From positions 1 to 64,000 of the forward strand of contig JAJSRW010001619.1 in the NCBI GenBank assembly GCA_022414725.1: a DNA stretch of 64,000 nucleotides, given 5' to 3'. Of the stretch, positions 34,193 to 46,300 are shown piece by piece; positions within the stretch are counted from its first letter, which is position 1; the number at the start of each line of letters is the position of its first letter. The position numbers and the translations under genes were made by a program. The DNA comes from Microglena sp. YARC (lineage: Eukaryota > Chlorophyta > Chlorophyceae > Chlamydomonadales > Chlamydomonadaceae). The notes below the pieces were generated by a model. The model did no database searches. It saw nothing but the letters and a program-made list of their open reading frames with translations, and was not told where the DNA came from.

Positions 34193-35077
34193 GGAGTATT
34201 GTTGGTGCTACGTACGAGCCTTCTGGGGGTCGCTTTTGGGGACAAAAAAAGCTGCAAGTAGCAATCCAAAGGCCGTCAGGAGCACTATGGTTCTACGTAA
34301 AGGCACTGGTTAATTTCCTTGAAGAATACCCTGAAAGCGAGCATCATATTTGTGGAAGCTCTGTTAGGTCTGTTAACCCTAAATCTGTATTGGTATCGTA
34401 TAACTCCCGTTTCCAGTGAGGTTGCCCGATAGTCCACTAAGATATCCCCTTAAACTGGCAACTAATTAGTGCTAAATTGTGTCCGTTTCGAGGAGTATTG
34501 CTTTGAAGCTCCAGGCGCTTCATTCTCCATATGCGCCGTGTGTTGCTTTGAAGAGCCATGTGGTGCTTAGTAGTAGTGAGCATACATGTGCATGATATTT
34601 AGTTCCTGTGTCCGTTTCCAAGAATCTACAGTGCTGCCAAGCTCCATGCCTTTTTTTCTCCCCGTGCGTCTTGTGGTGGTATGGAGAGTAGTAGCGAGCA
34701 CATATATATACATATACTTATGTGTGTGTATGCTCTTTCAGATCCTATGTCCGTTTCTAAGGCCATGTAGTGTGTCCCCTAATCCTACACGCTGAAGCTC
34801 CAGGCTTCTGTTTGCCCTGTGTGCCTTGTGGTGCTTGGACTTGAATTGGATTATTACATATTCTTCCGCCAACTATGGGCTGCTCACCGTCTTCCAATTC
34901 CAAGTCCCCCCCACCCCCCCCCCACCCCCCCTCCCGTGCGATACCCATGGAAACCAGGGAGCATACTAAGCATATCTGACAGTTCATAGACTTGTCTAGA
35001 GCTAGGTGTAGTGTTTTGAGAAGACCTCTGGGCTTACTTGCTCTCTGTAGCCTTGCTTCTCAGTTATGATCCCTCTG
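34193..35077. other. No gene recognised
   Basis: An open frame at 34030-34419 spans the hairpin and shows no known motif. 34490-34800 has weak repeated blocks (CGCTTCATTCTCCATATGCG-like, GTGTCCGTTTC). 34905-34935 is a C-run. Confidence 0.5.
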
Positions 35078-35335
35078 CAGGCTCCAGACCAGCTTAGCTC
35101 TGATCCCTCTGGTGGCCACGGACCAGCTTATCACTGATTCCTCTGGTGGCCACAGACCAGCTCAGCTCTGATCCTTCTAGTGGCCACAGACCAGCACAGC
35201 TCTGATCCTTCTAGTGGTCGCAGACCAGCTCAGCTCTGATCCCTTTGGTGGCCACAGACCAGCTTTGCTCTGATCCCTCTGGTGGCTGGAATCCAGCTAA
35301 GCTCTAATCCTTCAGGTGGCCTAAGACCACCCCCA
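35078..35335. repeat. 39-bp minisatellite, seven units
   Basis: AGACCAGCTCAGCTCTGATC + CCTCTGGTGGCCAC, with minor variants. Confidence 0.92.
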
Positions 35336-37820
35336 AAATAGGCTACAATGATTTGTTTTTTTAATATTATAGTTCTATATTATAACTATTATTATAATTA
35401 TTATTATAGTTCCCCACACCCACTTGGTTAATTTCCTGTTTTTAGGAGTGAAGAATAATAAACAAAATGTTAGTGAAAACTCGAGCTGTCAGCCACACAC
35501 TGCCATTGTCCAAACTAGTCATTCCAAACTAGTCATACGATTGTATGACTAGTTTGTAAAGTGGCACAGTATGGCCGGCACGGGCTAAATTTGTTAAGGG
35601 TTGGTAACATAAGATATCTGCTGGAAGGCTGCTCACTACCTCCAGGCGGACAAGATATGGGAGTCTAAACATTACTCCTACTCCTGGTGTCTGAGCACAG
35701 AATGTGCATGTATGTCGCAGTCTAGGGGTAGCCTACTAGGCTCAAGGAACTTGCTAGGGAGAGTAATTACGGTGTAGGACTGCAAACAATTGGTAGATAT
35801 GTCCAGTGCTGAGATGCCCTTGCATTGGATTGGATTGTTTCGTGGGTTTCCAGCTAACTTTGGGCTGCTATTATTTCTGTAGTTTTATATGAAATTGAGA
35901 AGAAACGGGGTGTGTGTGGTGGTGGTGATGGGGGGGGGGGGGGGGGGGGGGGGGGGGTCGCACAGTCCACTAGTCCAGTGTTCCCAGGAATGTTCCGATC
36001 TGTAAATGTTGATATTTAATTTTTTAACATGGCTCTAGCCTGCTCTCCGTCCTGGGCCATACAATTGTATTCATGCCATGGTTGGCCAATTAAACGGACT
36101 TGCGAAACCTCGAATAATCAAGATATTTGTAGGCTTTTTAAACGCGCATTCTTGGCCATGGTGGTTCCATTTAAACCACATGCAATATATATGTAAACCA
36201 AATGACATTCTGAGACCACCATTGAGATGTGTTTACAAGAGCAATTCATTAGCACCACTTAAGACCCGGGGGGGGGGGGGGGGGGGAGAAATACATTCTC
36301 CTACCCCATGCCCTTTTTCCTACGGAGGGCTGAGTTTATCACCCACCCGCCCACCCCCCGGCTCCGGAACCCACTTGGAGGCCATTATCTCCTCCCACAA
36401 TAATAATTAGGGGGTCAAAGTATGGTGCATTTTGTATAGCTTGAAAAGGCCTATCTACTGGTGCATAACCATGCACCCTATGTGGAGCTAGAAAAGGCAA
36501 ATCAGACAATACAATCAGCGTTTGTGGGCGCACGGACGAAGTGCCATCATCACCATCAATGTTACATGAGAGGTAGGGCCTGGGGTTTAGGGCCTAATAT
36601 GCCTTAGCCTATCAAATTAACATGCTTGGCCTATCTCAATCTCATTCTCAGACAATACGAATCACGTGCTCGGACTACTACAACCATTCACCTAGACGAC
36701 CAACCTTAGTATTTATCCTAGAGGTTTAGCACCAGTGGGCCATGGGATCATCCTCGTCCTCGTCCACATCCTCATCACCCTCCTCTATCTCAGTATCTCT
36801 CAAGCTCTCCTCCCTCATCCTCTCCCTCTTCCTATTTATTAACCCCCCTACTCCAGAACAATACCGGCACCTTAACTAGGGCTGCCTCAGCCTGCAATAG
36901 ATATTGCGCCTGTTGATCACGCCTTTTATACTTTTTTGGGGGGGGGGGGGGGGGGGGGGGGGTAGGCCCTAATAGCACCAATGGAGTGGTCTTTAGTAGA
37001 GGAGCGCCCCAGTTCCACTCCCATTCGGTGGGATAAGAAAAAAAAAATTGAAAAGCTGTTGAAAAGTACCTATTTTTTTCTTAAATTCCAGTGTTTCCTC
37101 TCACCACCTACCCCCAACCCCAAACTTCGGAGGTCCATAACTTTCTACCGACTGGGCCAAAAAAACGAAGAAGACCAGATTCTTCATCCTCTCAACCAGC
37201 TCTTCACATTTGGGAAATGGGGTCAGTTGTTTGCCCCTTGCTCGCCTGAGGCATAAGTAAAGTTTTGTAGGCTTGGGCGCCCCATGACTGTACTAAACGA
37301 AAACTCAAACCCCAAAGCATATATTATAGCCTAGGCTAATTTAAGCAAACATTTACTTTGCCAGTGTTCGCGTTTACTTTTTCCTCGTTGCGTACTGCCG
37401 AAGACGACGAACAGCCAAATTGCTGGCTGAAGCTACAGCGAAAGAATTTGATTACAAAGCAAGGTTACTATCTTCTCTCTGAGACAAGCTTGAATGAGGC
37501 GCAATCAAGACGTCGATCTGAACAGGGCATCATCCGTGCATCCAAGCAACCTGCACATGTCTTGAAACTGTCTACACCCGTGGGACTCCCCTATGTACTC
37601 AGGAGTGCGGTGTAGCAGTGTGTATACTACCCATATTTACTCCGACCGCAAACACTGCAAATTTGGGGGTCTTCGGAACCCTTTCCTGCACCCCTACGGC
37701 ACCCTTCCCATCCAGAATGCACCCTAATACGCCTAAAAAAGAGGAGCCAAGACCCCCCCAATTCGCAGCGAAACGTTGAGCAGCCTGAAGGCTGATAGAC
37801 CATTTCATCAAAACAAAACA
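35336..37820. other. No gene recognised
   Basis: Contains AT-rich 35345-35415, a family F copy (35725-35790), G-runs at 35927-35957, 36268-36286 and 36938-36962, and a repeat H arm at 37393-37432. Small frames show no motif. Confidence 0.5.
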
Positions 37821-37824
37821 AGCA

Positions 37825-38025
37825 ATGCAACCAGGGTACTTCAGGAGGACCCCCAGCTCTGCTGCCCGAGACGCAACCAATTCCATAGTCTGCGTCCTGC
37901 GACGCAATGGACCCTTCCTTCTGGTCAACGGACCCTCCACACCCTGCGACCTGCGACGCAACAGACTCTTTGGCGTTGCGTCTGCGACGGAGGTCGCAGC
38001 GTCCTGAACAACCTGATTGCCACCA
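37825..38025. repeat. Dispersed repeat E, copy 2 (inverted relative to copy 1)
   Basis: GAGACGCAACCAATT, GCGTCCTGCGACGCAA, TTCTGGTCAACGGACCCTCC and CAGCGTCCTGAACAACCTG in order; the reverse complement of 22905-23090. A MITE A copy abuts it. Confidence 0.8.
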
Positions 38026-38033
38026 CACTGCAC

Positions 38034-38228
38034 AGCTTTTCTATTCAGCTACGAGAAGCAGCTTCTAAGCAGCTCCCTAGGCCAGCCACTGGGCAATGCC
38101 CCCAGATTTCGACAGAATCGCAGAGCTGCTTCTGCCAGCTTCCAGGTGCACTACTTGGCTTTAGGCTTGGCTGGGTAGCTAGGCAGGGGAGCTGTCTAGA
38201 AGCTGCTGCTCGTAGCCGAAAAGAAAAT
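38034..38228. mobile_element. MITE family A, near-complete copy
   Basis: Left end CAGCTACGAGAAGCAGCTTC, right end GAAGCTGCTGCTCGTAGCCG; about 195 bp, no coding capacity. The interior CAGAATCGCAGAGCTGCTTC matches 59490-59510. Confidence 0.85.
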
Positions 38229-38555
38229 TAGTGCCACACTGATGACTCTACATAGCCACCACATTGATATTTTTAACGTACTGAAAGGAATTTAATCTCA
38301 GTTCGTGGTTCCAAACTACAGAAATCCAGCGGCATGGAGGTACATTCCATACACCAAGTGCATTCCATCCACAACTCCATGTAGTGCTGATAGAGAGGCC
38401 TGATGGCCCAGGCAAGCATTAGAAGCCTGACTTATTAATTATCAACAACCCATCAACTGATGCAACAACTGTACAACACCCAGCAGCTGTACATCGACAA
38501 CAAATCCGAGACCATTTGCAAGATACTGACCAAGGCTAGCAAATCAAACATAGTT

Positions 38556-38756
38556 TTTCTTTTTGGCTACAAGCAGCAGCTTCTAGGCAGCTCGCCTAGC
38601 TGGCTGTTCAGCCAAACCTAAAGCAACCTAGTGCAACTTGAAGCTGACGTAATCAGCTTTGTAGCTTTGCTGAAATTTTGAGGCTTTGGCCAGTGGCTGG
38701 TCCAAGGAGCTGCCACGAAGCTGCTGATGGTGGCTGAAAAGGAAAACAGTGAAATA
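38556..38756. mobile_element. MITE family A, second full copy
   Basis: Left TTGGCTACAAGCAGCAGCTT, right AAGCTGCTGATGGTGGCTGA with AGGAAAAC; interior AACCTAGTGCAACTTGAAGC. Confidence 0.82.
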
Positions 38757-39284
38757 AAACATTAGGTGTGGTGCTCTCAGCTCTAGGCAACAAAATCTTT
38801 AGCTACACTCTTCAGCAGCTACCACATTCGCTGCCAACTCCGTCCATCTCGGGACCTCTTTATTCCACCAGATGCCATCCAGCTGCATACAAACTAGGGG
38901 TGGCAGAAGCTAGCAAGTAGCTGCTTCCCAGCTCTGTCTGTCCAAGTACCTGGGTAGGTTCAAAACCGATTGCTACTCACCACCAAAACGGCATGCCTCC
39001 TGGTTGGCGGCAGTCAGGTGCACCAGACACGTGTAAGTTAGTCTAAGAGAAGTAGCACAACCGACACTGTCTTGCATCTCGTATTTAGGGCGGAAATATT
39101 CTTTCCGTTTTACTCGTTTGTGTACAATGTCCCTTGCAATATTCCTCCTAACCCTGAGTACTACTTGACCCTACCCGGTGTCACTGGCCGACGCCTATTT
39201 TGGTGCGACGAGAGGTGGCATCGAACACCAGCCCCACTACCCCTGCTACCCTCGTACTGTGAAGGCATACATGCATGCTTCGGC
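38757..39284. other. No gene recognised
   Basis: No motif found. The array of thioredoxin ends begins within its right edge. Confidence 0.5.
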
Positions 39285-39903
39285 GTAGGCACGCTTACGC
39301 CTTTCAGGCCTCAACAGCCTCACGAATCTTCTCCACCCAGTCACCTGCTGCACGTGCATGCTTCGGCGTAGGCACGCTTAAGCCTTCTGGGCCTCAACAG
39401 CCTCACGAATCTTCTCCACCCAGTCACCTGCCGCACGTGCATGCTTCGGCGTAGGCACGCCTAAGCCTTCTGGGCCTCAACAGCCCCACGAATCTTCTCC
39501 ACCTTGGACCCAGTCACCTGCTGCACGTGCATGCTTCTGCGTGGGCACGCTTAAGCCTTCTGGGCCTCAACAGCCTCACGAATCTTCTCCACCCAGTCAC
39601 CTGCCGCACGTGCATGCTTCGGCGTAGGCACGCTTAAGCCTTCTGGGCCTCAACAGCCCCACGAATCTTCTCCACCTTGGACCCAGTCACCTGCTGCACG
39701 TGCATGCTTCGGCGTGGGCACGCTTAAGCCCTCTGGGCCTCAACAGCCTCACGAATCTTCTCTACCTTGGACCTAGTCACCTGCTGCACGTGCATGCTTC
39801 GGCGTGGGCACGCTTTAGCCTTCTGGGCCTCAGCAGCCTCACGAATCTTCTCCACCTTGTGCAACAGGTGACCGGGTCCATGCATGCAACGACGTAGGCA
39901 CGC
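39285..39903 (-). repeat. Tandem copies of the thioredoxin terminal coding end
   Basis: Seven extra copies (83 or 90 bp) of the last ~25 codons with the TAA and a short flank lie behind the true stop. Minus-strand units read VTG(SK)[13 protein letters not shown] and mostly end in GGCTTAAGCGTGCC. The 7-bp length variant is presence or absence of a block at TTGGACC. Stops sit at about 39902 (true), 39812, 39722, 39632, 39551, 39461, 39378 and a degenerate 39299. Confidence 0.92.
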
Positions 39904-40081
39904 TTAAGCCTTTTGGGCCTCGACAGCCTCACGAATCTTCTCCACCTTGGACCCAGTCACCTGCTGCACGTGCTCAATGGCGCCATCCTTGTACAGGCGG
40001 AAGGTGGGCAGCACCTTGATGCCCAAAGCCATAGCCCCTGCATCATACAACATGGTGTGTGTGTGTGTGTGTGTGAATGGT

Positions 40082-40112
<31 letters not shown>

Positions 40113-40276
40113 GGGGAGATTCAGGGATGCCCAAAGCTTTAGCCCCTGCATCATACAACATGGTGTGTGGGTAAATGGTGTGTGTGTTTGGGGGGGGGGG
40201 GGATTCAGGGATGCCCAAAGCCATAGCCCCTGCATAATACAACGTGGGCAACGGGTGAAATTCAACCAATGTGTGT

Positions 40277-40307
<31 letters not shown>

Positions 40308-43300
40308 GGGGGGGGGAGTGGGGTTTGTGAGTGTGGGTGAATTCAGGGTTGACATGAATGGACAAAGACAGGGATAAGTGTAGGAGAATTTTTGATTTGG
40401 CCTCTTGCCCAGCTTATAACTCAATGATCTTCTCTTCATCTGACGCAATCTCCCTTAGTGATTTTTTTTGAAGATCTGAAAGTGTGTTTTTCCTAGCTTG
40501 ATGGTTAAAGGCCTCCTACAGGGACAGCGTTTTAGTGCTTTCTAAAGCTTTTTATAGTTAGGGGTTAGGTTAGGGGCCATTTGGGAGGGGGTGGGGGGGG
40601 GGGGGGGGGGGAACTTGTTTTTCTTTTCTTTATAGCGATTATTTCGCTGAAATGGGGTCGAAACTAGCGAGCGCTATATATAGCGGGGAAAAAATCCCTG
40701 TTCTCCCTGCACATGTAAGAAAGGGGTCACCTAGAATTCATCAGATTTTCTCCATCTACATGTAGGAAAGGGGTCACCCAGAATTCATCAGAATTTCTCC
40801 GTGTACATGTATGAAAGGGGTCAAACAGAATTCATCAGAATAAGATGTTGGAACGCTCAACGCAGCTTGTTCCTTCATCACCAGAGGACAAAGCGGGGGC
40901 AGTGTTTTTCTTTTCAGCTAAAAGCAGCAGATTCTTAGCAGCTCCCCTGACTGGCTATTCAGCAGAAGGTACTGCAACCTAGTGTGGCTGAAAAAAAGCT
41001 CCCATGCCTGCCTATCCAGCCGATCCTAACGCAGTCTAGTGTACCTGGACATTTATGCCATCCGTACTCTACACCTGTTGAAATCCTTACGTCCAGCTAG
41101 GTGGATGAGTAAGAGAGCTGCCTAGAAGCTGCTGCTCAAAGCCGAAAAGAAAACGGAAAAAAGGAACAACAAAATATGGTCCATTCACCCTTCTTGCTGG
41201 CGGTGTCCTTGCCTTGGTGGATGAGTCAGGGAGCTGCCTAGAAGCTGCTGCTCATAGCCGAAAAGAAAACGAAAAAAGGAACAAAAAAACTATGGTCCAC
41301 TCACACTTCTTGCTGTCGTTGACCTTGCCATGGTGGATGAGTCAAGGAGCTACCTAGAAGCTGCTGCTGACAGCTGAAAAGAAAAAAACGGAACGAAAAC
41401 GGAAAAAAAGAAAACGAAGGTCCACTCACACTTCTTGCTGTCGTTGTCCTTCCCGCAATCCACCTTGGCAAACCGAACACCCTTGCCCTGGTACTCTTGA
41501 GCCATTTTCTCAACCATGGGGGCAATCAGCTTGCAAGGACCGCACCATTGGGTGTAGAAGTCGACAACAACTGTAGAGATGGGAATGAAGTGATTTGAGT
41601 GTGTGTTTGTTTGTGTGCTAGTGTGTGTGTTTGTGTGCTAATGCACATGTGTTTGTGTGATAGTGTGCGTGCTAGCGTGTGAGTGTGTGTGTTAGTGTGC
41701 TAGTGTGTGTGAGTTTGTGTGCTAGTGTGTGTGTTAGTGTGTGATTGTGTGTGTGATTGTGTGTGTTGGAGGGGAAAAGAGGACTGCAGAGGGCGGCCAG
41801 CCTCAAGGTCGATAGACCATGTAATTCTTGACCATGGGGGCAATCAGCTTGCAAGGACAGCACCACTGGGTGTAGAAGACGACAACAACTGCAGAGATGG
41901 GAAGGGAACAGATGGGAGACAATTGGCATGGAAGGACCGCACCAGGGTACTACTTCTTGCCAAATTGGTCAGCGCTTAAAACGCACAACCGTCATATTGA
42001 TCAGCGCTTTTAGTGCATAAGGCGCAAAAACTGCGCGCTTTGCCCACAGGGGGTTGAAAAAACTGCGCGAAACGCGCATAGGGGCTAAAAAAGGCAGCGC
42101 GGCACTGTGCGTGTGGTTTTTTTCTTTTCGGCTTGTGCGTGTGGTTTTTCTCTTTTCGGCTACGAGCAGCAGCTTCTAGGCAGCTCTCCTGGCTGGCTAT
42201 TCAGCCAAACCTGGTGCAACTCAGTGCAACAATCAGCTGCCCGGAACTACTGAAATAGGTTGGCATAGCCCAGTAGCTGGCTCACGGAGCTGCCTAGAAG
42301 CTGGTAAGAAAATCCGTAAAAAATCCCTGTCACACACCAGTAAGGAACGGCAACTAATATTAGTGTTTGAAAAACTAATATTAATTTAGTGCCACAATAA
42401 TATTAGTTTTTCAAATAAATTCAAATTTCTGGTGAGACAGCTCGTCCAACTAATATTATATAATATTTTTATTCACTAACATAGCCGACCCATACTCACC
42501 AGGGATCCTGTGGCTCCAGCCTACGCTCACTGCCTTGAGTTCAAGTACTGGTTCTTAGGTTCTTATACCAAACTAGCTGGTCACGCCGCCACACCAAGCA
42601 TAGTACAGCCACCCTCCCAACATCCACATCACTCACCAAGGTCTTTGGCAGCGGCGGCCTCAGCTATCAGTCCCTTGAACTCATCCTCACCAGCGAGTAC
42701 TTGAACGGCGCAGTCGTGTTGAACCTGGGTACCAAAGCATGTGAGAATGAGCTCGTGTACTGTTTGTGTGTGGAAGTGTGTGTAAGGGGTAAAGAGGCCA
42801 GTCCCATGAACTCATCCCGACCAGCGAGTACTTGAACGGCGCAGTCGTGTTGAACCTGGGTACCAAAGCATGTGAGAATGAGCTCGTGTACTGTTTGTGT
42901 GTGGAAGTGTGTGTAAGGGGTAAAGAGGCCAGTCCCATGAACTCATCCTCACCAGCGAGTACTTGAACAGCACAGTCGTGTTGAACCTGGGTACCAAAGC
43001 ATGTGAGAATGAGCTCGTGTACTGTTTGTGTGTGGAAGTGTGTGTAAGGGGTAAAGAGGCCAGTCCCATGAACTCATCCCGACCAGCGAGTACTTGAACA
43101 GCACAGTCGTGTTGAACCTGGGTACCAAAGCATGTGAGAATGAGCTCGTGTACTGTTTGTGTGTGGAAGTGTGTGTAAGGGGTAAAGAGGCCAGTCCCAT
43201 GAACTCATCCCGACCAGCGAGTACTTGAACAGCACAGTCGTGTTGAACCTGGGTACCAAAGCATGTGAGAATGAGCTCGTGTACTGATTGTGTGTGGAAG

Positions 43301-46300
43301 TGTGTGTAAGGGGTAAAGAGGCCAGTCCCATGAACTCATCCCCACCAGCCAGTACTTGAACAGCGTTGTCGTGTTGAACCTGGGTACCAAAGCATGTGAG
43401 AATGAGCTCGTGTACTGTTTGTGTGTGGAAGTGTGTGTAAGGGGTAAAGAGGCCAGTCCCATGAACTCATCCCCACCAGCCAGTACTTGAAAAGCGTTGT
43501 AGTGTTGGTTACCAGAGCATGTGGGAATGAGCTTGTGTATTGTTTGTGTGTAGAAGTGTATGGAAGGGGTGCAGAGGTTAGACGCCAGTCCTTCGAACTC
43601 ATCCACGCCAGCCAGTGCTTGAACAGTGGTGCCGTGCTGAACCTGGGCACCAGAGCATGGGAGAATGAGCTTGTGTACTGTTTGAGTGCATTAGTGTGTG
43701 TAAGGGGTGGAGAGGTTAGACGCCAGTCCTTTGACCTTGTCCACGCCAGCCAGTGCTTGAACAGTGGTGCCGTGTTGAACCTGGGCACCAGAGCATGGGA
43801 GAATGAGCTCGTGTACAGTTTGAGTGCATTAGTGTGTGTAAGGGGTAAAGAGGCCAGTCCCACGAACTCATCCCCACCAGCGAGTACTTGAACAGCGTTG
43901 TCGTGTTGAACCTTGGTTCCAGAGCATGGGAGAATGAGCTCGAATATCGTTTGTGTGGTGTGGAGAGGTTAGCCACCAGTCCCATGAACTCCTCCACACC
44001 AGCCAGCACTTGAAAAGCGTTGTCGTGTTGGTTTCCAGAGCATGTGGGAATGAGCTTGTGTACTGTTTGTGTGTATAAGTGTATGGAAGGGGTGCAGAGT
44101 TTAGACGCCAGTCCTTGGAACTCATCCACGCCAGCCAGTCCTTGAACAGTGGTGCCGTGTTGAATCTGGGTTCCAGAGCATGGGAGAATGAGCTTGTGTA
44201 CTGTTTGAGTGCATTAGTGTGTGTAAGGGGTGGAGAGGTTAGACGCCAGTCCTTTGACCATGTCCACGCCAGCCAGCACTTGAACAGCGTTGTCGTTTTG
44301 GGTCCCAGGGCATGGGAGAATGAGCTTGTGTACTGTTTGTGTGCATGAGTGTGTGTAAGGGGTACAGAGGTTACACACCAGTCTTTTAAACTCATCCTCA
44401 CCAGCTAGCACTTGGAACAGCGTTGTCGTGTTGGACCAAGGTATCACAGAATGGGAGAAAGAGCTCATACACTGGAAGGGGTGGAGAGGTTGAAACTGTG
44501 TCTATAAAGGGTAGAGAGGTCAAAGAGGGGGTGGTGGGGGGTGTTTGTGAGTGGGTGTGGGTGGGGGGTGGGGTGGGGTGGGGGGGGCGCTGTATGTATG
44601 TAAGCTGTTACAGTCTAGGGGTAGCCAATGAAGCTGAAGGGATTTGCCCAAAACCTTGAATGTATGTACGTATGCATGTTACAGTCCAGGAGGTAGCCAG
44701 TTAGACAGATGGGACTCGTCCAACCTTGGATATTCAAGATACCCACTAGATTACCAAGAGGATCTGTAATAAGAAGCACTCAATGGGAGGAGGGCCATGC
44801 ATGGGGTGCAGTAAGCTGTTACAGTCTAGGGGTAGCCAATTAAGCTGAAGGGATTTGCCCAAAATCTTGAATGTATGAACGTATGCATGTTACAGTCCAA
44901 GGGGTAGCCAGTTAGACAGATGGGACTTGTGCAACCTTGGATAATCAAGATCGCCACTCTATTGCCAGCCAAATACTTCAAGTAAAAACATGTTTACATA
45001 GGTATGATTTTTACAGATGGAGTCTGTGTGTGTATGCGTGCATGCAAGGTCCAATGCGCACATGCGAGGTACCTGGGTATGTGCATGTGTGTGTGCAAGA
45101 GTATGTGCATGGGTTTTTGCATGGGTATGGGCGTGGGTGTGTGCATGGGTGTGCGCATGGGTATGTGCAAGGGTATGTGCATGCATGGGTGTGTGCATGG
45201 GTATTTGTCAGGGTATGTGCATACATGGGGGTGTGCATGAGTATGTACATGCAAGGGTATGAGCATGGGTATGTGCAGGGGTGTGTGCATGGATGGGTGT
45301 GCGCATGGGTATGAGCAAGGGTATGTGCATGGGTGTGCGCATAAGTATGTGCATTCATGGGAATGTGCAAGGGTATTTGCAAGGGTATGTGCATGCATGG
45401 GTATGTACATGCAAGGGTATGAGCATGGGTATGTTCAGGGGTGTATGCATGCATGGGTGTGCGCATGGGTATGTGCATTCATGGGTATGTGCAAGGGTAT
45501 TTGCAAGGGTATGTGCATGCTAGGGGTGTGCATGGGTATGTACATGCAAGGGTATTTTCAAGGGTATGTGCATGGGTGTGTGCAAGGGTATGTGCAAGGG
45601 TATTTGCAAGGGTATGTGCATGGGTGGGTGCAAGGGTATGTGCATGGGTACGTACATGCAAGGGTATGTGCATAGGTGTGTGCAAAGGGTATGTGCAAGG
45701 GTATGGGCAAGGGCATGTGCATGGGTGTATGCAAGGGTATGTGCATGCATGGGTATGGACAAGGGTGTGTGCATGGGTGTGTGCAAGGGTGTGTGCATGC
45801 ATGGGTATGTGCAAGGGTATATGCATGGGTGGGTACAAGGGTGTGTGCATGGTTGTGTACAAGGGTATGTGCAAGGTGCATTTACACAATTAGATCAGAT
45901 GCATGTACTGAGGCCTTCTGTGGATATCAGTTGGATTATTTGATCTAGTGACATCAACAGTCAGCACCCGACAGTTGATGCGGATCACGAGGTAAACGAA
46001 GTACACAACGTCACTGGGTGCACAACTACACAACGAGAGAAGGTACAAAGCTTGATGTGGGGAGGTTGCTCTGCAAGGTTACTAGTTCACTTGTTCCAGT
46101 CAGAGATGCCACGCATGCAGGTACGACCGGGTGATAGGCGCAGGCAGAAAGGGCGGTGCATGCGAGCGGATTGGGAATATTTGGTGGGGTTGCAACGCCT
46201 GGAGTGGGGCTGGTTAGTCTGGGGCTAGGCCCGGCAAGGCTCACCGTCGACATGGATGAAACAATATCTCGACACGATCGAAAAAGTCTCGGAACAATCG

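Noticed and set aside
34030..34419. 129-codon plus-strand frame
   Set aside because: It runs through a perfect hairpin and shows no known motif or splice structure.
44937..45948. Met/Cys/Gly repeat frames
   Set aside because: 12-bp TG-rich minisatellite in thioredoxin intron 2.
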